DNA of 64,000 nt from Sphingopyxis sp. YF1 (GCF_022701295.1 NZ_CP033204.1:3872501-3936500); one strand, 5' to 3'. Counted from the stretch's first letter, positions 24,597-33,802 are shown. The notes: generated by a model not told the origin, from the letters alone. Numbers and translations: made by a program.

Positions 24597-25829
24597 TCAG
24601 ACTGCCTGCTCGGGCTTGACCGGGGGCTGTAGCTGCCAATCATATCGAAGCTCGCCGAATACGGAGGTTGCGACCACCTCGGGGAAGAGAATCCCGAAGA
24701 TTTTGCGCTTATTGTCCCAGCCGGGCTGCGAATCTCCCATGATATATCCGAGGGTATTGCGGTTGGCAGGTGTCAGATGATCCAGAATCTCGATGATGAA
24801 GGCATGCATCGCGAGATAATCATCAACCACGCCCCGGGGATTATATTGGTCGATCAGCCGCAGCCAAAGCTGGCGGATCCGGTCGCCGCCCGATTTGTAG
24901 AGCGGGCGCTTCCCGTGAAAATATACAACTTCCAACGCATCGCCGACAGGATCGACATTTCCGTGAAGGAGATCATTCCTGCGATTCACCACAGACCAGT
25001 ATCGACCAAAGGCAGGATTGTTCTGTTCGATCGGCCGTGCAAACCCGCGGCAGTTATCCGCGAGGCGCTCGAGCTTCTGATTGAGAGGGAGCCGGACAAA
25101 TGCCGTGAAGGCGGCCTGGTCGCGCTTGATCTCCGGTTTGATGAAACCGGCGACGAGCAAGCCGATGAAGGATTCGAACATGACGGGTATCAGGACGGAA
25201 AGCTCGGTCGGCGCCGTGGTGATCGCCGTCATCAGCTTGGCGTGGGATTTATTGTTCTTTTCCCGAGCCAGATTCTGGGTGGCGAGATTGTCTGCCACAA
25301 TCTTCTTTTCGACCTTCGGCAGGGCGTCACATATCGTGTCGTAGAGCTCGGCGCAGCGGTTCGCGATGGCGAGATACTGGTTCGGGAAGATGTTCCACTT
25401 TTCAAGAGAGGACGCGAACCGCCCTTTCTCCTCAGCGACACGCCCGAAATCGGCTCGCATGTTCGCGATGAACGTTAGGCAGTCCGCATCGGAGAATCTG
25501 CCTTCAAACCAGACATGCACTTCTTCGGTTGCACCGACGAACTGGAGGGTCGCGTCGCCGGCCTTCAGGTAATAATCCCAGTGGAAGAGATTGTCGGAAT
25601 CGTCCCGTGCAAGGAAAGTTTGAAGTCCGTTCGGAGCCCCAAATCGCGCGTGCAGATAGGTGTAGGCATCGAAGGGCGAGATCGTCTTCTGAAGCACAAG
25701 GACGGGCCTGTTGCCGCCTTTGCGACGACCGCCCTTCTTCGGGACCTTTGGGGATCGCAAGTCGGCCAGATAGGCGCTCATTTCCTCTTTGGTGAACGCG
25801 CGCCAAGTAGTCGGATCGAGATAAGACAT
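24597..25829 (-). CDS. HEPN-motif protein of unknown function
   Basis: 410 residues, soluble. A C-terminal helical region contains RNDLLHG (R284-H289, the Rx4H HEPN pattern) preceded by AFGRYWSVVNR and by helices (MFESFIGLLVAGFIKPEI) typical of large HEPN proteins. The N-terminal 150 residues include a basic patch KKGGRRKGGNRP and a beta-rich segment. Arranged tail-to-tail with the ApeA-like gene (stops adjoin at 24596/24597). Likely a nuclease/toxin-type defence protein; that role is inferred from the motif and context only. Confidence 0.7.
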   Translation of the reverse strand: MSYLDPTTWRAFTKEEMSAYLADLRSPKVPKKGGRRKGGNRPVLVLQKTISPFDAYTYLHARFGAPNGLQTFLARDDSDNLFHWDYYLKAGDATLQFVGATEEVHVWFEGRFSDADCLTFIANMRADFGRVAEEKGRFASSLEKWNIFPNQYLAIANRCAELYDTICDALPKVEKKIVADNLATQNLAREKNNKSHAKLMTAITTAPTELSVLIPVMFESFIGLLVAGFIKPEIKRDQAAFTAFVRLPLNQKLERLADNCRGFARPIEQNNPAFGRYWSVVNRRNDLLHGNVDPVGDALEVVYFHGKRPLYKSGGDRIRQLWLRLIDQYNPRGVVDDYLAMHAFIIEILDHLTPANRNTLGYIMGDSQPGWDNKRKIFGILFPEVVATSVFGELRYDWQLQPPVKPEQAV

Positions 25830-25913
25830 GAGTCAAACTGGCAGAAATCGAGGCGACTGGAAATGACGGGCTGGGTGTGTTGCGTCCCATGGCTGAACAG
25901 TGGGCCGCGTATC

Positions 25914-26339
25914 TCAATCAGAAGAGCTGCTGCCCACATCTCTTGATAGTTCTTCGGCTAGCTTGGGACCGGCTTCCATCCGGCGGCTGAGCGACTCCAC
26001 AAATCCCTCCCATCTTTTGCGTCCCGTCGCCTGCGCGGCGGGTAGCGCCGTGTCCGGAAGCGGCGCGGTACTTGTCAGCCAGAAGCGGACAAAGAGCGCG
26101 AAGGCCTCGTTCGACAGGTCGAGATTCCATTCGAGCCGATCGAGCCCTCGCGCCAACTTATCGATCCGCTTGGAGAGCGCCGCCTCCAACCGTTCTTCAT
26201 GATCGGCCGAGAGCAAAGAGGCGAGCGCGGCCTCGACGATCTCGGTGCGGGTCAGCCGGCGCTGCCGCGCCCGTTCCGCCACAAGGCGAACCAGGTCGGC
26301 GTCGAGGCGGAAGGTCTGTTTGATGCTGGTCTTGGTCAA
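25914..26339 (-). CDS. CopG/ribbon-helix-helix-type protein of the transfer region
   Basis: 141 residues. The N-terminal 45 residues form a ribbon-helix-helix (TKTSIKQTFRLDADLVRLVAERARQR... TRTEIVEAALASLL); the C-terminal part is helical. Its ATG overlaps the TraG stop (ATGA). CopG-type genes directly after traG are usual in Tn4371-like elements and probably regulate transfer genes or assist the relaxosome. Confidence 0.85.
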   Translation of the reverse strand: MTKTSIKQTFRLDADLVRLVAERARQRRLTRTEIVEAALASLLSADHEERLEAALSKRIDKLARGLDRLEWNLDLSNEAFALFVRFWLTSTAPLPDTALPAAQATGRKRWEGFVESLSRRMEAGPKLAEELSRDVGSSSSD

Positions 26340-28321
26340 AGGTCGATCCCGTCATTCGGATCGAGCGACGCGGTACGAGCATTTCGCGCCATCCGGCGGT
26401 CGGCGGCCTGACGAAGGCGGGCGGCGTCGCCCTGGCTATCTTCCTCGCCAAAATCAAACTCACCCGTGGGGACCGGTGGAATGGGCGCGATATCCTCGTG
26501 GAGCGGAAGCTCGGGCTCCTGCCGGATGCCCGCATTCTCTGCGTCGGTCCTGTCGGTGGCCTCCTCGTCACCCTCCCGCTTATCAGGAGCCGGCCGTTGT
26601 GGCTCCGGCAACTGCGACCAATCGTCGCTTCGTGGCTTCGGCGTTCGGCCGACGGCCGGGGGCGGAAGGATTCGGGCCATAAGCCGTCGGTCTCGATAAT
26701 AGCGCGCCTTGCGCGCGCGGATCGGCGCGACGCCTGCCGCCATAACGATCTCCTCATCGGGCGGCAGCTGCATGACCTCGCCGGGCGTCAGCAATGCGCG
26801 CGCCGTTTCGGTTCGCGAAATCATGAGATGGCCGAGCCAAGGTGAAAGGCGATGGCCAGCGTAATTCTTCATCGCGCGCATTTCAGTGGCGGTCCCGAGC
26901 GCATCCGAGATGCGCTTGGCCGTCCGCTCGTCATTGGTCGCGAAACTTACCCGGACGTGACAATTATCGAGGATCGCATTGTTGAGGCCGTAGGCCTTCT
27001 CAATCTGGTTGAGCGACTGGGCGATCAGGAAAGCCTTGATGCCATAGCCCGCCATGAAGGCGAGCGCGCTTTCGAAGAAATCGAGGCGACCCAGCGCGGG
27101 AAATTCGTCGAGCATCAAAAGCAACCGCCGCGACCGATCGCGCGGCCCGAGTTCCTCGGTGAGACGGCGACCGATCTGGTTGAGGATGAGGCGGATGAGC
27201 GGTTTGGTGCGGCTGATGTCTCCGGGCGGGACGACCAGATAAAGTGATACCGGTCCGGACCCGTCCAAAAGATCGGCGATCCGCCATTCGGAAGATCCGG
27301 TGACCGCCGCAATAACCGGATCGCGATACAGGCCGAGGAAGGACATCGCGGTCGACAGAACGCCCGAGCGTTCATTTTCGCTCTTGTTGAGCAATTCCTG
27401 CGCCGCCGCGGCGACGACCGGGTGCGGCCGGTCTCCGAGATGGCGGGTCGCCTTCATCCGGTGGAGCGTCGCGGCAATCGGTCGGCGTGGATCGGACAGG
27501 AAGGCCGCGACCCCCGCGAGGCTCTTGTCCGGCTCCGCATAAAGGACATGGAGGATCGCCCCGACGAGCAGCGCGTGGCTCGTTTTTTCCCAGTGATTGC
27601 GTTTCTCGAGGCTTCCTTCTGGGTCGACCAGCACATCGGCCACGTTCTGCACGTCGCGCACTTCCCATTCGCCGCGGCGGACTTCGAGCAACGGATTATA
27701 GGCGGCCGAGGCGCGGTTGGTAGGATCGAAGAGCAGAACCCGGCCGTGCTGCGCGCGAAAGCCCGCGGTGAGCTGCCAGTTCTCGCCTTTGATGTCGTGG
27801 ACGATGCAGCTCCCCGGCCAGGTGAGCAATGTCGGGACGACGAGGCCGACACCCTTGCCCGACCTTGTTGGCGCGAAGCAGAGAATATGCTCGGCGCCAT
27901 CGTGACGGAGATAAGCGCTGCCCGTGCGACCGAGAATGACGCCATCGGACCCGAGCATGCCGGCCTTGCGGATTTCTCGCTTGCTCGCCCAACGCGCCGA
28001 GCCATAGGTTTCGGCGCGGCGGCGCTCGCGGGCGCGCCAGACTGACATCGCGATTGCGACGATGATGGAGAGGAGGCCGCCCGATGCGGCAATGCCGGCG
28101 CCCTTGAGGAATATGGCCGGCGCATAGGCGTCGAAGGCAAACCACCACCAGAAGAAGGCGGGGGGCAGATAGACCGGATATTCTTCAATCCGAAACCAGG
28201 GCGCGCCAAGCTCGGGCTGAAATCCGAGCGAGGCCGCGGTCCATTGTGTCGCGGTCCATATCGCGGCGGTCACGATGGCGCCGACCGCGGCGATCTGACC
28301 CCAGAGGATACGATCATTCAT
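26336..28321 (-). CDS. traG: TraG/VirD4-family coupling protein
   Basis: 661 residues from ATG 28321. Two or three N-terminal membrane helices (about 5-25, 50-70, 75-98), then ATPase core with Walker A FAPTRSGKGVGLVVP and Walker B LLLMLDEFPALGRLD, plus FLIAQSLNQIEKAYG and the conserved TPGEVMQLPPDEEIVM. It links the relaxase-DNA complex to the TrbBE channel. The acidic, Pro-rich tail (about 570-661) is longer than in IncP TraG. It follows the relaxase gene by 16 bp. An upstream in-frame extension overlaps the relaxase gene and is rejected. Confidence 0.95.
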   Translation of the reverse strand: MNDRILWGQIAAVGAIVTAAIWTATQWTAASLGFQPELGAPWFRIEEYPVYLPPAFFWWWFAFDAYAPAIFLKGAGIAASGGLLSIIVAIAMSVWRARERRRAETYGSARWASKREIRKAGMLGSDGVILGRTGSAYLRHDGAEHILCFAPTRSGKGVGLVVPTLLTWPGSCIVHDIKGENWQLTAGFRAQHGRVLLFDPTNRASAAYNPLLEVRRGEWEVRDVQNVADVLVDPEGSLEKRNHWEKTSHALLVGAILHVLYAEPDKSLAGVAAFLSDPRRPIAATLHRMKATRHLGDRPHPVVAAAAQELLNKSENERSGVLSTAMSFLGLYRDPVIAAVTGSSEWRIADLLDGSGPVSLYLVVPPGDISRTKPLIRLILNQIGRRLTEELGPRDRSRRLLLMLDEFPALGRLDFFESALAFMAGYGIKAFLIAQSLNQIEKAYGLNNAILDNCHVRVSFATNDERTAKRISDALGTATEMRAMKNYAGHRLSPWLGHLMISRTETARALLTPGEVMQLPPDEEIVMAAGVAPIRARKARYYRDRRLMARILPPPAVGRTPKPRSDDWSQLPEPQRPAPDKREGDEEATDRTDAENAGIRQEPELPLHEDIAPIPPVPTGEFDFGEEDSQGDAARLRQAADRRMARNARTASLDPNDGIDL

Positions 28322-28337
28322 TCCGTCCGACCTTTCA

Positions 28338-30083
28338 TCAAATAGCGATCCCGCGACCGCGCCCGAGCGACCAGTCGATCGAGCCACCCGCAGCCATCGT
28401 TCCGGCGACGTGCTGTCCGAGGTGGCGATCGAGCGCGGGGCGCCAGGGAACGAGCTGGAAGCTGAGCCCGTCGTCGATCATCGCAAAGCGCCCCGAAGCG
28501 AGCGATATGCGCTCGCGATAAATGCCGCTCACATGCTCGCCGTTGGTCGGGGGCTGATGCGCGAGGCCCGTTCGCGCCGCGATGACGGCTTGCGCGGTGT
28601 CGAGGTCGCGCTGCTTCAGTGTTTCGATGAGACCGCTCGCCATCACCAGCCTTTGACCCTGCCGCCGGGCGAGCCCCTCGCCTTCGAGAAATGTCGCGCG
28701 CGCGTCCATCGCATCGCGCACCGCCAGCCCAAATCCCGATCCCGCAAGGGCGGTGTCGCGCGCGACAAGTTGACGATCTAGCCAGGTTGCCCCTTGCGCC
28801 CCGATCTGCTCGCCAAGCGGGAGATCAGATCGCACCGCGAGCGACAGCCGTGCGGTGCCTCCGCGCCCTTCCCAGCTGCGCAACTCGACGATCGCGCCCG
28901 GCTTCCCATCGCCGGTCCACTCAATGTCGTCGAAGCGGATATGATGAGTGCGGCCATCAACGCCGTCGACGATCGCGAAGGCGCTGCCGGCGAGCTCGTC
29001 GTCGAGGCCGCGCGCGACGAGGCCGCCGATGATCGGATCGCGCGGCGCCTCACCGTGCAGCGCCAGCACGGACGCGTCGAAAGCCATTCCGCTCTGCTGC
29101 ATCGCGCGGTGCATCGTCTTGATGATGTCGCCGCGGTCGGCGAGATCGCGCAGCGCGCGTTCGGCCCCCGGATCGACCAACCACATGGCGGGGCCGAGGC
29201 GCTCGGCCAGACCGAGCCGCTCGAGAGTCGCCGCTCGGCCGCGCAGCATCCGGTCCGACGCCTGATCGGCAGCGGGTGCAGGGCGGAGATCGAGAAGGCC
29301 GCCGCTCTCGGCGGTCGCGCGTCCGATCTTCCGGTCCAGGCTGGTCCAGCGCTCGGCATCGACCTCGCGTTCGATCGCCTGGGTCATCTCGCGCTCGCTT
29401 CTGACGCCCAGTTCGAGCGTGACGCGTTCCTCGGCGCGGAAACGGATGCCCTCGCTCACATAGGCACGATCGATGACAAGGTCAGATCCATCGCGGGCGA
29501 CACCGCGGACAAGGATGTGGATGTGCGGATTGTCGGTATTCCAATGGTCGATCGCGACCCAATCAAGGCCGGTCCCGAGATCATGCGACATGTCCTTCAT
29601 GAGCTCGCGCGTGAAGCTGCGAAGATCGTCCATTGCGCCCCCGTCTTCGGGGCTGACGATGAAACGGAAATGATGCCGGTCGCCGTCGCAGCGCGCCCCG
29701 AACGCGCTCCGGTCCGCCGCGTCGCCTTGAGCGTCGAACAGGGATGCATCGCGCCCGTCGCGCGTGACGCCGTCACGTTCGAGATAGGATATATGTTTGG
29801 CGAGCGGCGCGGCGCGAAAGCGCATGCCCTTGTGCCGCACGATGCGCGCCTTGACGACGACGCGCCGGCCGTTCGCCCGGAAGCGCGCCATCGCCACCGC
29901 GCGCCGACCGCGCCCTAGCCGCAGCGTGCCGCCACCGCCGCCCTTGCGCAAGGGCGTGAGCCCCTGCCGCGCGGCGGCGCGGCGAACCTGCGCCGCGAGC
30001 CGCTGGCCCCTGCCGCCCGAACCGCGACCGGCATCGCGCCCTCTTCCCGGCCGGATCCGAAAATCGCTGTCGCTGGAGCTCAT
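28338..30083 (-). CDS. VirD2/TraI-type relaxase (DUF3363)
   Basis: 581 residues from ATG 30083. Basic N-terminus, candidate nicking Tyr100 in KHISYLERDGV, motif HHFRFIVSPEDG (137-148) and the metal-binding histidines in DHWNTDNPHIHILVRG (His180, His187, His189). The C-terminal DUF3363 region ends with LVPWRPALDRHLGQHVAG. It nicks the origin of transfer and pilots the strand. The oriT is expected nearby, probably in the 30084-30306 gap, but I could not identify a nic site by eye. Confidence 0.93.
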   Translation of the reverse strand: MSSSDSDFRIRPGRGRDAGRGSGGRGQRLAAQVRRAAARQGLTPLRKGGGGGTLRLGRGRRAVAMARFRANGRRVVVKARIVRHKGMRFRAAPLAKHISYLERDGVTRDGRDASLFDAQGDAADRSAFGARCDGDRHHFRFIVSPEDGGAMDDLRSFTRELMKDMSHDLGTGLDWVAIDHWNTDNPHIHILVRGVARDGSDLVIDRAYVSEGIRFRAEERVTLELGVRSEREMTQAIEREVDAERWTSLDRKIGRATAESGGLLDLRPAPAADQASDRMLRGRAATLERLGLAERLGPAMWLVDPGAERALRDLADRGDIIKTMHRAMQQSGMAFDASVLALHGEAPRDPIIGGLVARGLDDELAGSAFAIVDGVDGRTHHIRFDDIEWTGDGKPGAIVELRSWEGRGGTARLSLAVRSDLPLGEQIGAQGATWLDRQLVARDTALAGSGFGLAVRDAMDARATFLEGEGLARRQGQRLVMASGLIETLKQRDLDTAQAVIAARTGLAHQPPTNGEHVSGIYRERISLASGRFAMIDDGLSFQLVPWRPALDRHLGQHVAGTMAAGGSIDWSLGRGRGIAI

Positions 30084-30306
30084 GGGACGGCTGCCATATC
30101 GCAAGCCTTTGCGAGGCAAGGATTTTCACCTGTTATGTATGGCAGGGCGCCGCCGGAGCCATATGCGATTGTTGCATGAAACCAACCACCTACGCGCCGG
30201 AAGCTGGCACGTCTTTTATCTCGCCCTCCCAGACTAGCCCTCCAGCAACCCGCAATTGGCCCGAACGACGAGCCAAGCGCGCTGCCGTCGCGGGTGGCAA
30301 CCGGCG
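30084..30306. other. Gap upstream of relaxase; possible oriT/promoter region
   Basis: 223 bp between the lytic transglycosylase gene and the relaxase gene, with a locally lower-GC stretch (about 30110-30200). Relaxase genes in related elements lie close to oriT, so this is the first place to look. No diagnostic inverted repeat with nic consensus was recognised. Confidence 0.25.
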
Positions 30307-31044
30307 TCATTCGGCGGCTCCAGACAGAGGAATGAACAGCGGATTCGGCGGCGCTTTCGGCGTGGTCGGCATAGGCAGCCGGACAGCCTCGTCGCGCATC
30401 GTCGGCAGCGATCCGGTGCGCGATTCGCCCCTGTCGCTCACCGGCGGCTGTGCTGCGAAAAGCGACGCGTCGCGCCAGCTTGGGACCGCCGGCGCAGGCG
30501 CGGATACAAACGAAGTCGGATCCGATGCGGCGAGTTCGGGAGCGATCCGGCGAACATAGGCAGTCGTCTCGGCAGGCAATCCGCGTCGTCCTGCCGCGAA
30601 GGCGTCGGCGCGCCCTGGTCCGGCATTGTACGCCGCGAGCATCAGGCGGACGTCGCGGTAGCGGTCCCACATCGCGCGCAGATAGGCCGCGCCCGCCAGG
30701 ATGTTTGCGCGGACGTTGAACGGGTCGTTTCCCAGCCGATGGCGCGCCGACAACATGGTCCAGGTCGCGGGCATGATTTGCATCAAACCCATCGCTCCGG
30801 CGTGCGAGACGGCACCCCGATTGCCGCGGCTCTCGGCGTGCATGACGCGCCATATCCACAGTTCCGGGATACCGAAGCGCTGCGCCGCTTCGGCAACCGG
30901 GGCTGCATAGGGATGCGCAGCATTGTTCGTCGCAGGCGCAGTCGCAGCACAAGCTGGCGGCACGGCGAACGCGCCAAACGCTGCAGTGCAGGCGACCGCG
31001 CAGCGCAGCGCGAAGCCGACGCTAAAGGCCGACGCGAGGGCCAT
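30307..31044 (-). CDS. VirB1-like lytic transglycosylase
   Basis: 245 residues with a signal peptide (AVACTAAFGAFAVPPACAA). SLT domain with catalytic Glu71 in MHAESRGNRGAVSHAGAMG, then GLMQIMPATW and LMLAAYNAGPGR. It opens the peptidoglycan for assembly of the transfer channel. Pro/Ser-rich unstructured C-terminus after about residue 170. It begins 3 bp after the neighbouring DUF736 stop codon, as part of the transfer operon. Confidence 0.92.
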   Translation of the reverse strand: MALASAFSVGFALRCAVACTAAFGAFAVPPACAATAPATNNAAHPYAAPVAEAAQRFGIPELWIWRVMHAESRGNRGAVSHAGAMGLMQIMPATWTMLSARHRLGNDPFNVRANILAGAAYLRAMWDRYRDVRLMLAAYNAGPGRADAFAAGRRGLPAETTAYVRRIAPELAASDPTSFVSAPAPAVPSWRDASLFAAQPPVSDRGESRTGSLPTMRDEAVRLPMPTTPKAPPNPLFIPLSGAAE

Positions 31045-31047
31045 GGC

Positions 31048-31377
31048 TCAGTCTTTCTCGTGCGCGTCAGGTCGCGACCAGATGAGCCAATGTTCTCCGT
31101 CCCGCTGATCCGAGCCATGCAGGTTGGCCGTCAAAGGCGCCGCCAAAAGAGGATCGTCGATCTGCAGCGCTAGGTAGATGCCGCGTGATCCACTGCGAAA
31201 ACGTCCCGCGCCGATCTCGATGCCGGCAGCCGGGTCTCCCAGAAACACCTTCCACGCCGGAGCCCCCTCCACTTCCGAGAAAGGCGCGCGGGCAATGGTG
31301 ACCGCAGCGTCGAAACCGAGCGTGTGAATGCGGCCCTCATAACCGTCATTGCTGTGGCGAAACGTGCCAATGATCAT
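31048..31377 (-). CDS. DUF736 protein (copy 1)
   Basis: 109 residues. Family pattern: IIGTFRHSNDGYEGRIHTLGF, central VFLGDPAAGIEIGAGR, GIYLALQIDDPLLAAPLTANL, and a C-terminal WLIWSRP. Three tandem ATG codons (31383, 31380, 31377); 31377 gives the best spacing (7 nt) to AGGAG, and 31383 would overlap the TraF-peptidase stop. DUF736 proteins are abundant in alphaproteobacterial conjugative elements but have no established function. One of four in this window and the most divergent. Confidence 0.88.
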   Translation of the reverse strand: MIIGTFRHSNDGYEGRIHTLGFDAAVTIARAPFSEVEGAPAWKVFLGDPAAGIEIGAGRFRSGSRGIYLALQIDDPLLAAPLTANLHGSDQRDGEHWLIWSRPDAHEKD

Positions 31378-31379
31378 CA

Positions 31380-31964
31380 TCATTCTCCTGTCTGTTCGAG
31401 GTTTGGGTTCGGATCGATGCGGGGTTGGCGCCAGCGCAGCGGCGCGCCGGGCGCCGCGCGGGTCCAGATCGGCTGCGCAACGCCGACCAGGCCGGTCGCG
31501 GAAATCGCGCCGAAATAGCGGCCGTCGAGACTGTCTGGCGCCGCGTTGAGAAGGAAGAATTCGCCGCGTCCGATGATCCGGCACCCGAGCCATATGGGCA
31601 GCGGCCGGCGCAGCCGATCGCGCGCGACAGCGCGCGCGGCGCCGTGACCGTCGATCGTGACGAATGCCCCCGTGCGGCAGATGCGCTGACCGGGAACGCC
31701 CGCTACGCGCTTCAGGAGCGGCACACCGCGGGGAAGATAGCCACGCTGCGCGAGCCAGTCGCCGAGCGGCGGAGGCGGCTCGATCGCGACAAGATCGCCT
31801 GCGGCCGGCCGCGCGCCTGTGTCGACCCGGTAAAGTCCGATAGGCGCACTCGCGCTCGCATTCCACAGCAAGCGCGGCGCCGGGGCGACCCAGGCGACCG
31901 CCACAAACGAGCCGCCGAACAGCAAAGTCGCCGCCACCGTTGCGCGAAGATAGTGACGGTTCAT
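31380..31964 (-). CDS. traF: TraF-type S26 signal peptidase
   Basis: 194 residues from ATG 31964. Membrane helix (TVAATLLFGGSFVAVAWVA), catalytic Ser39 in NASASAPIGLYRVD, catalytic Lys85 in VPLLKRVAGVPG, and conserved FFLLNAAPDSLDGRYFG. TraF peptidases mature the conjugative pilin (cyclisation of TrbC in IncP). It overlaps DUF2840 upstream (ATGA) and is coupled to DUF736 downstream. Confidence 0.93.
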   Translation of the reverse strand: MNRHYLRATVAATLLFGGSFVAVAWVAPAPRLLWNASASAPIGLYRVDTGARPAAGDLVAIEPPPPLGDWLAQRGYLPRGVPLLKRVAGVPGQRICRTGAFVTIDGHGAARAVARDRLRRPLPIWLGCRIIGRGEFFLLNAAPDSLDGRYFGAISATGLVGVAQPIWTRAAPGAPLRWRQPRIDPNPNLEQTGE

Positions 31965-32488
31965 GCCTCGATCGCCCGGCGGCGAAGCCACGCCGCATGG
32001 CGATCGCGGCCATAGGGACGCGGTGGCATTCCGATCGCAATGCGGTTGCCGACGTGCCGCCAATGCTCGGGCGCGGCATCACAGGCGTCGATGCCGACCG
32101 CCTCGACGGCGTCGACCGCCGCGAGCACACGTTGAACCTTGGGCCAGCCGTCGATGCGAAGCAGAATATCGCCGCCGGGGCGAACGAACGGAAGCGTCGC
32201 ATAAGGCGCTCCGGCTGCCGTCGCAGCGACGATCGCGATGCTTGAATGGACGGTGCCATAGTCGTTCGACATCCAGCGAACGACGGCAAAGATGGCACCG
32301 GGACGGAACGCAACGACCTTGGTGCTGCGGCTCACGATCCGCTCGCCCGCGACGCGGCCGAAGCGGATCCATTGCTCGAGGCGTGCTTCGATCCAGGTCA
32401 GTTCGACTTCGGTTACGTCGGTGCGCGACGCGGCGAGTGGCCGCGAAGCGCGCCCCGCGGGCGATACGGGAGCGGACGGGCACCGCAT
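31961..32488 (-). CDS. DUF2840 protein of the transfer region
   Basis: 175 residues. Typical DUF2840 features: TDVTEVELTWIEARLEQWIRFG, IFAVVRWMSNDYGTVHSSI, LPFVRPGGDILLRIDGWPKV and AAPEHWRHVGNRI. Found between the AlpA-like HTH gene and traF in Tn4371-like elements. The start overlaps the upstream HTH stop (TGATG). Function unknown; soluble, likely an accessory transfer protein. Confidence 0.88.
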   Translation of the reverse strand: MRCPSAPVSPAGRASRPLAASRTDVTEVELTWIEARLEQWIRFGRVAGERIVSRSTKVVAFRPGAIFAVVRWMSNDYGTVHSSIAIVAATAAGAPYATLPFVRPGGDILLRIDGWPKVQRVLAAVDAVEAVGIDACDAAPEHWRHVGNRIAIGMPPRPYGRDRHAAWLRRRAIEA

Positions 32489-32739
32489 CAGCGCCGAACC
32501 GGACGCGCGGGATGAATGGTGCCCTTGCCGGGGTCCGAGGTCGAATTGCGGCGCCCGATTTCGGCCCAGGCGTTCAGTTCGTCGATCGCATAGACGATAC
32601 GGCCGCCGAGCTTGCGATAGACGGGGCCCGTTCCGTAGCAGCGATGCTTTTCAAGCGTGCGCGCGGACAGTCCGAGATGGACGGCGGCGTCGGGGGTTTT
32701 CAGAAATCGCGGGACAATGGGGGCGGCGAAATCGCTCAT
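32488..32739 (-). CDS. AlpA/excisionase-like helix-turn-helix protein
   Basis: 83 residues from ATG 32739. MerR/AlpA-type winged HTH: PRFLKTPDAAVHLGLSARTLEKHRCYGTGP, then KLGGRIVYAIDELNAWAE, the standard excisionase-like fold. Probably a regulator of the transfer genes downstream. Upstream extension to 32958 is rejected because the extra sequence overlaps the DUF2285 gene. Confidence 0.88.
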   Translation of the reverse strand: MSDFAAPIVPRFLKTPDAAVHLGLSARTLEKHRCYGTGPVYRKLGGRIVYAIDELNAWAEIGRRNSTSDPGKGTIHPARPVRR

Positions 32740-32858
32740 CGAGGGTCTCCTGATGCCGTGCCGGACACCCGAGAGGGGGGCGGCGGGAAGGAGGCGACAA
32801 TCGGAAATCGGGGCTTGATCCGGGAACGGACAAAGTGACGGGCTGCGGAATGTCCCGA

Positions 32859-33627
32859 TCAGCCGCCCGCGAGCAGGGTGAGATAGCCGCCGTCGCGCAT
32901 CGCGATCGCGCCGCGCTGCCAGCGCGCGATACGGCGGCGCTCGCTGGATGTGTCCCACTCGGCAGCGGAATAGGAGCGGGCGTCAGGGAGGATGAGGGCT
33001 GCCGCGAGGTCGCGCGAGCTTATCTTCTCGTCGAGCGCGTCGAGCAGCCGCAGCCACTGCACCAGCCGCCAGCGCTCGGTTGTGCCGGGCTGGCCCGGCG
33101 GGACCGAAACGGTGCGCGATGCGATCCAGTCGTGGAGCGCCCCGGTCGCCGCTTGCCGCGCAGCGACATGATCATCGGCGGGCACCACATAAGCGAGCGC
33201 CTCGTTTCCCAGGCAATCAGCGATGGAAAGGCGGTATCGCCGGCCGCCGATCGCGAGGACAAGATGCCACTCGCGATGAGCTAGCCATTCGGCGACAATG
33301 CCGTCCGAAGCGCAGATGTCTGCCAAGGGGAGACCCCGGAGGCTCGACGGAGCCGGCGCTGCTATGGCGATCGACGGGCAGAGTTCGGGGCGCCAAAGGG
33401 CTGGCGCCCGTTCGGCAGGCGCATCGGGATCAACGGCGAAAAACCAACCCCCAGTGGCGGGCGAGCCGGCGAAGCGCGGCACGAGACCGGCCCGGTGCCG
33501 TGCCGGCGCGATAGGCGGCGCGGTAGCGCGGATTACGGCGCAGGAATTCCTGCGCGAAGTCGGCGCGATCATATAGTTCGAATATCTTCGGAAAATCCGG
33601 GGACCGCCAGTCGAGTGTGGGTTGCAT
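32859..33627 (-). pseudogene. DUF6499-DUF2285 transfer-region regulator, broken by a frameshift
   Basis: The first 65 residues (from ATG 33627, GGAGG 5 nt upstream) read TLDWRSPDFPKIFELYDRADFA and EFLRRNPRYRAAYRAG, a DUF6499 N-terminus, and reach ARHWGLVF before a stop two codons later. The next frame continues directly as AVDPDAPAERAPALWRPELCP and carries the DUF2285 domain to 32859 (LADICASDG; RWRLVQWLRLLDALD; SYSAAEWDTSSERRRIARW). One extra T in a run of five (A5 at 33439-33443 on the plus strand) explains the break: four would restore a continuous protein of about 255 residues. It may be a true mutation, a sequencing error, or recoding at TTTTTC. Confidence 0.75.
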
Positions 33628-33700
33628 GCGCACCTCCAGAAGCCAAGTGAGTGCAAAGAAAAGGCATTTTGCCGATTTCCTCAGCGACCCTGCTTCTGGT

Positions 33701-33723
33701 TATCGGCGCATAAAGCACCGATA
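33701..33723. promoter_or_regulatory. Inverted repeat, candidate operator upstream of the DUF6499/DUF2285-traF operon
   Basis: 9-bp arms TATCGGCGC and GCACCGATA (8 of 9 complementary) around a 5-bp centre, about 75-95 bp before the start at 33627. Size and symmetry suit binding by a dimeric HTH protein such as the AlpA-like or LuxR-type regulators of the element. Confidence 0.45.
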
Positions 33724-33777
33724 CTTAGCCCATCGCTTCCCGATTTCGTCGGGAAAAGGCCTCAAATTGGGACTATC

Positions 33778-33802
33778 GCCGCCCGGCAGGTCCGGGCGGC
33801 GA
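33778..33802 (-). terminator. GC hairpin after DUF736 copy 2
   Basis: 9-bp perfect arms CGCCGCCCG/CGGGCGGCG around 7 nt, directly after the DUF736 stop at 33814 (minus strand). No T-tract, so either a weak terminator or a 3' stabilising hairpin. Confidence 0.4.

Noticed and set aside
33430..33633. A complete 67-residue small gene
   Set aside because: The sequence continues as DUF2285 in the next frame at a T5 run; better explained as one broken gene.
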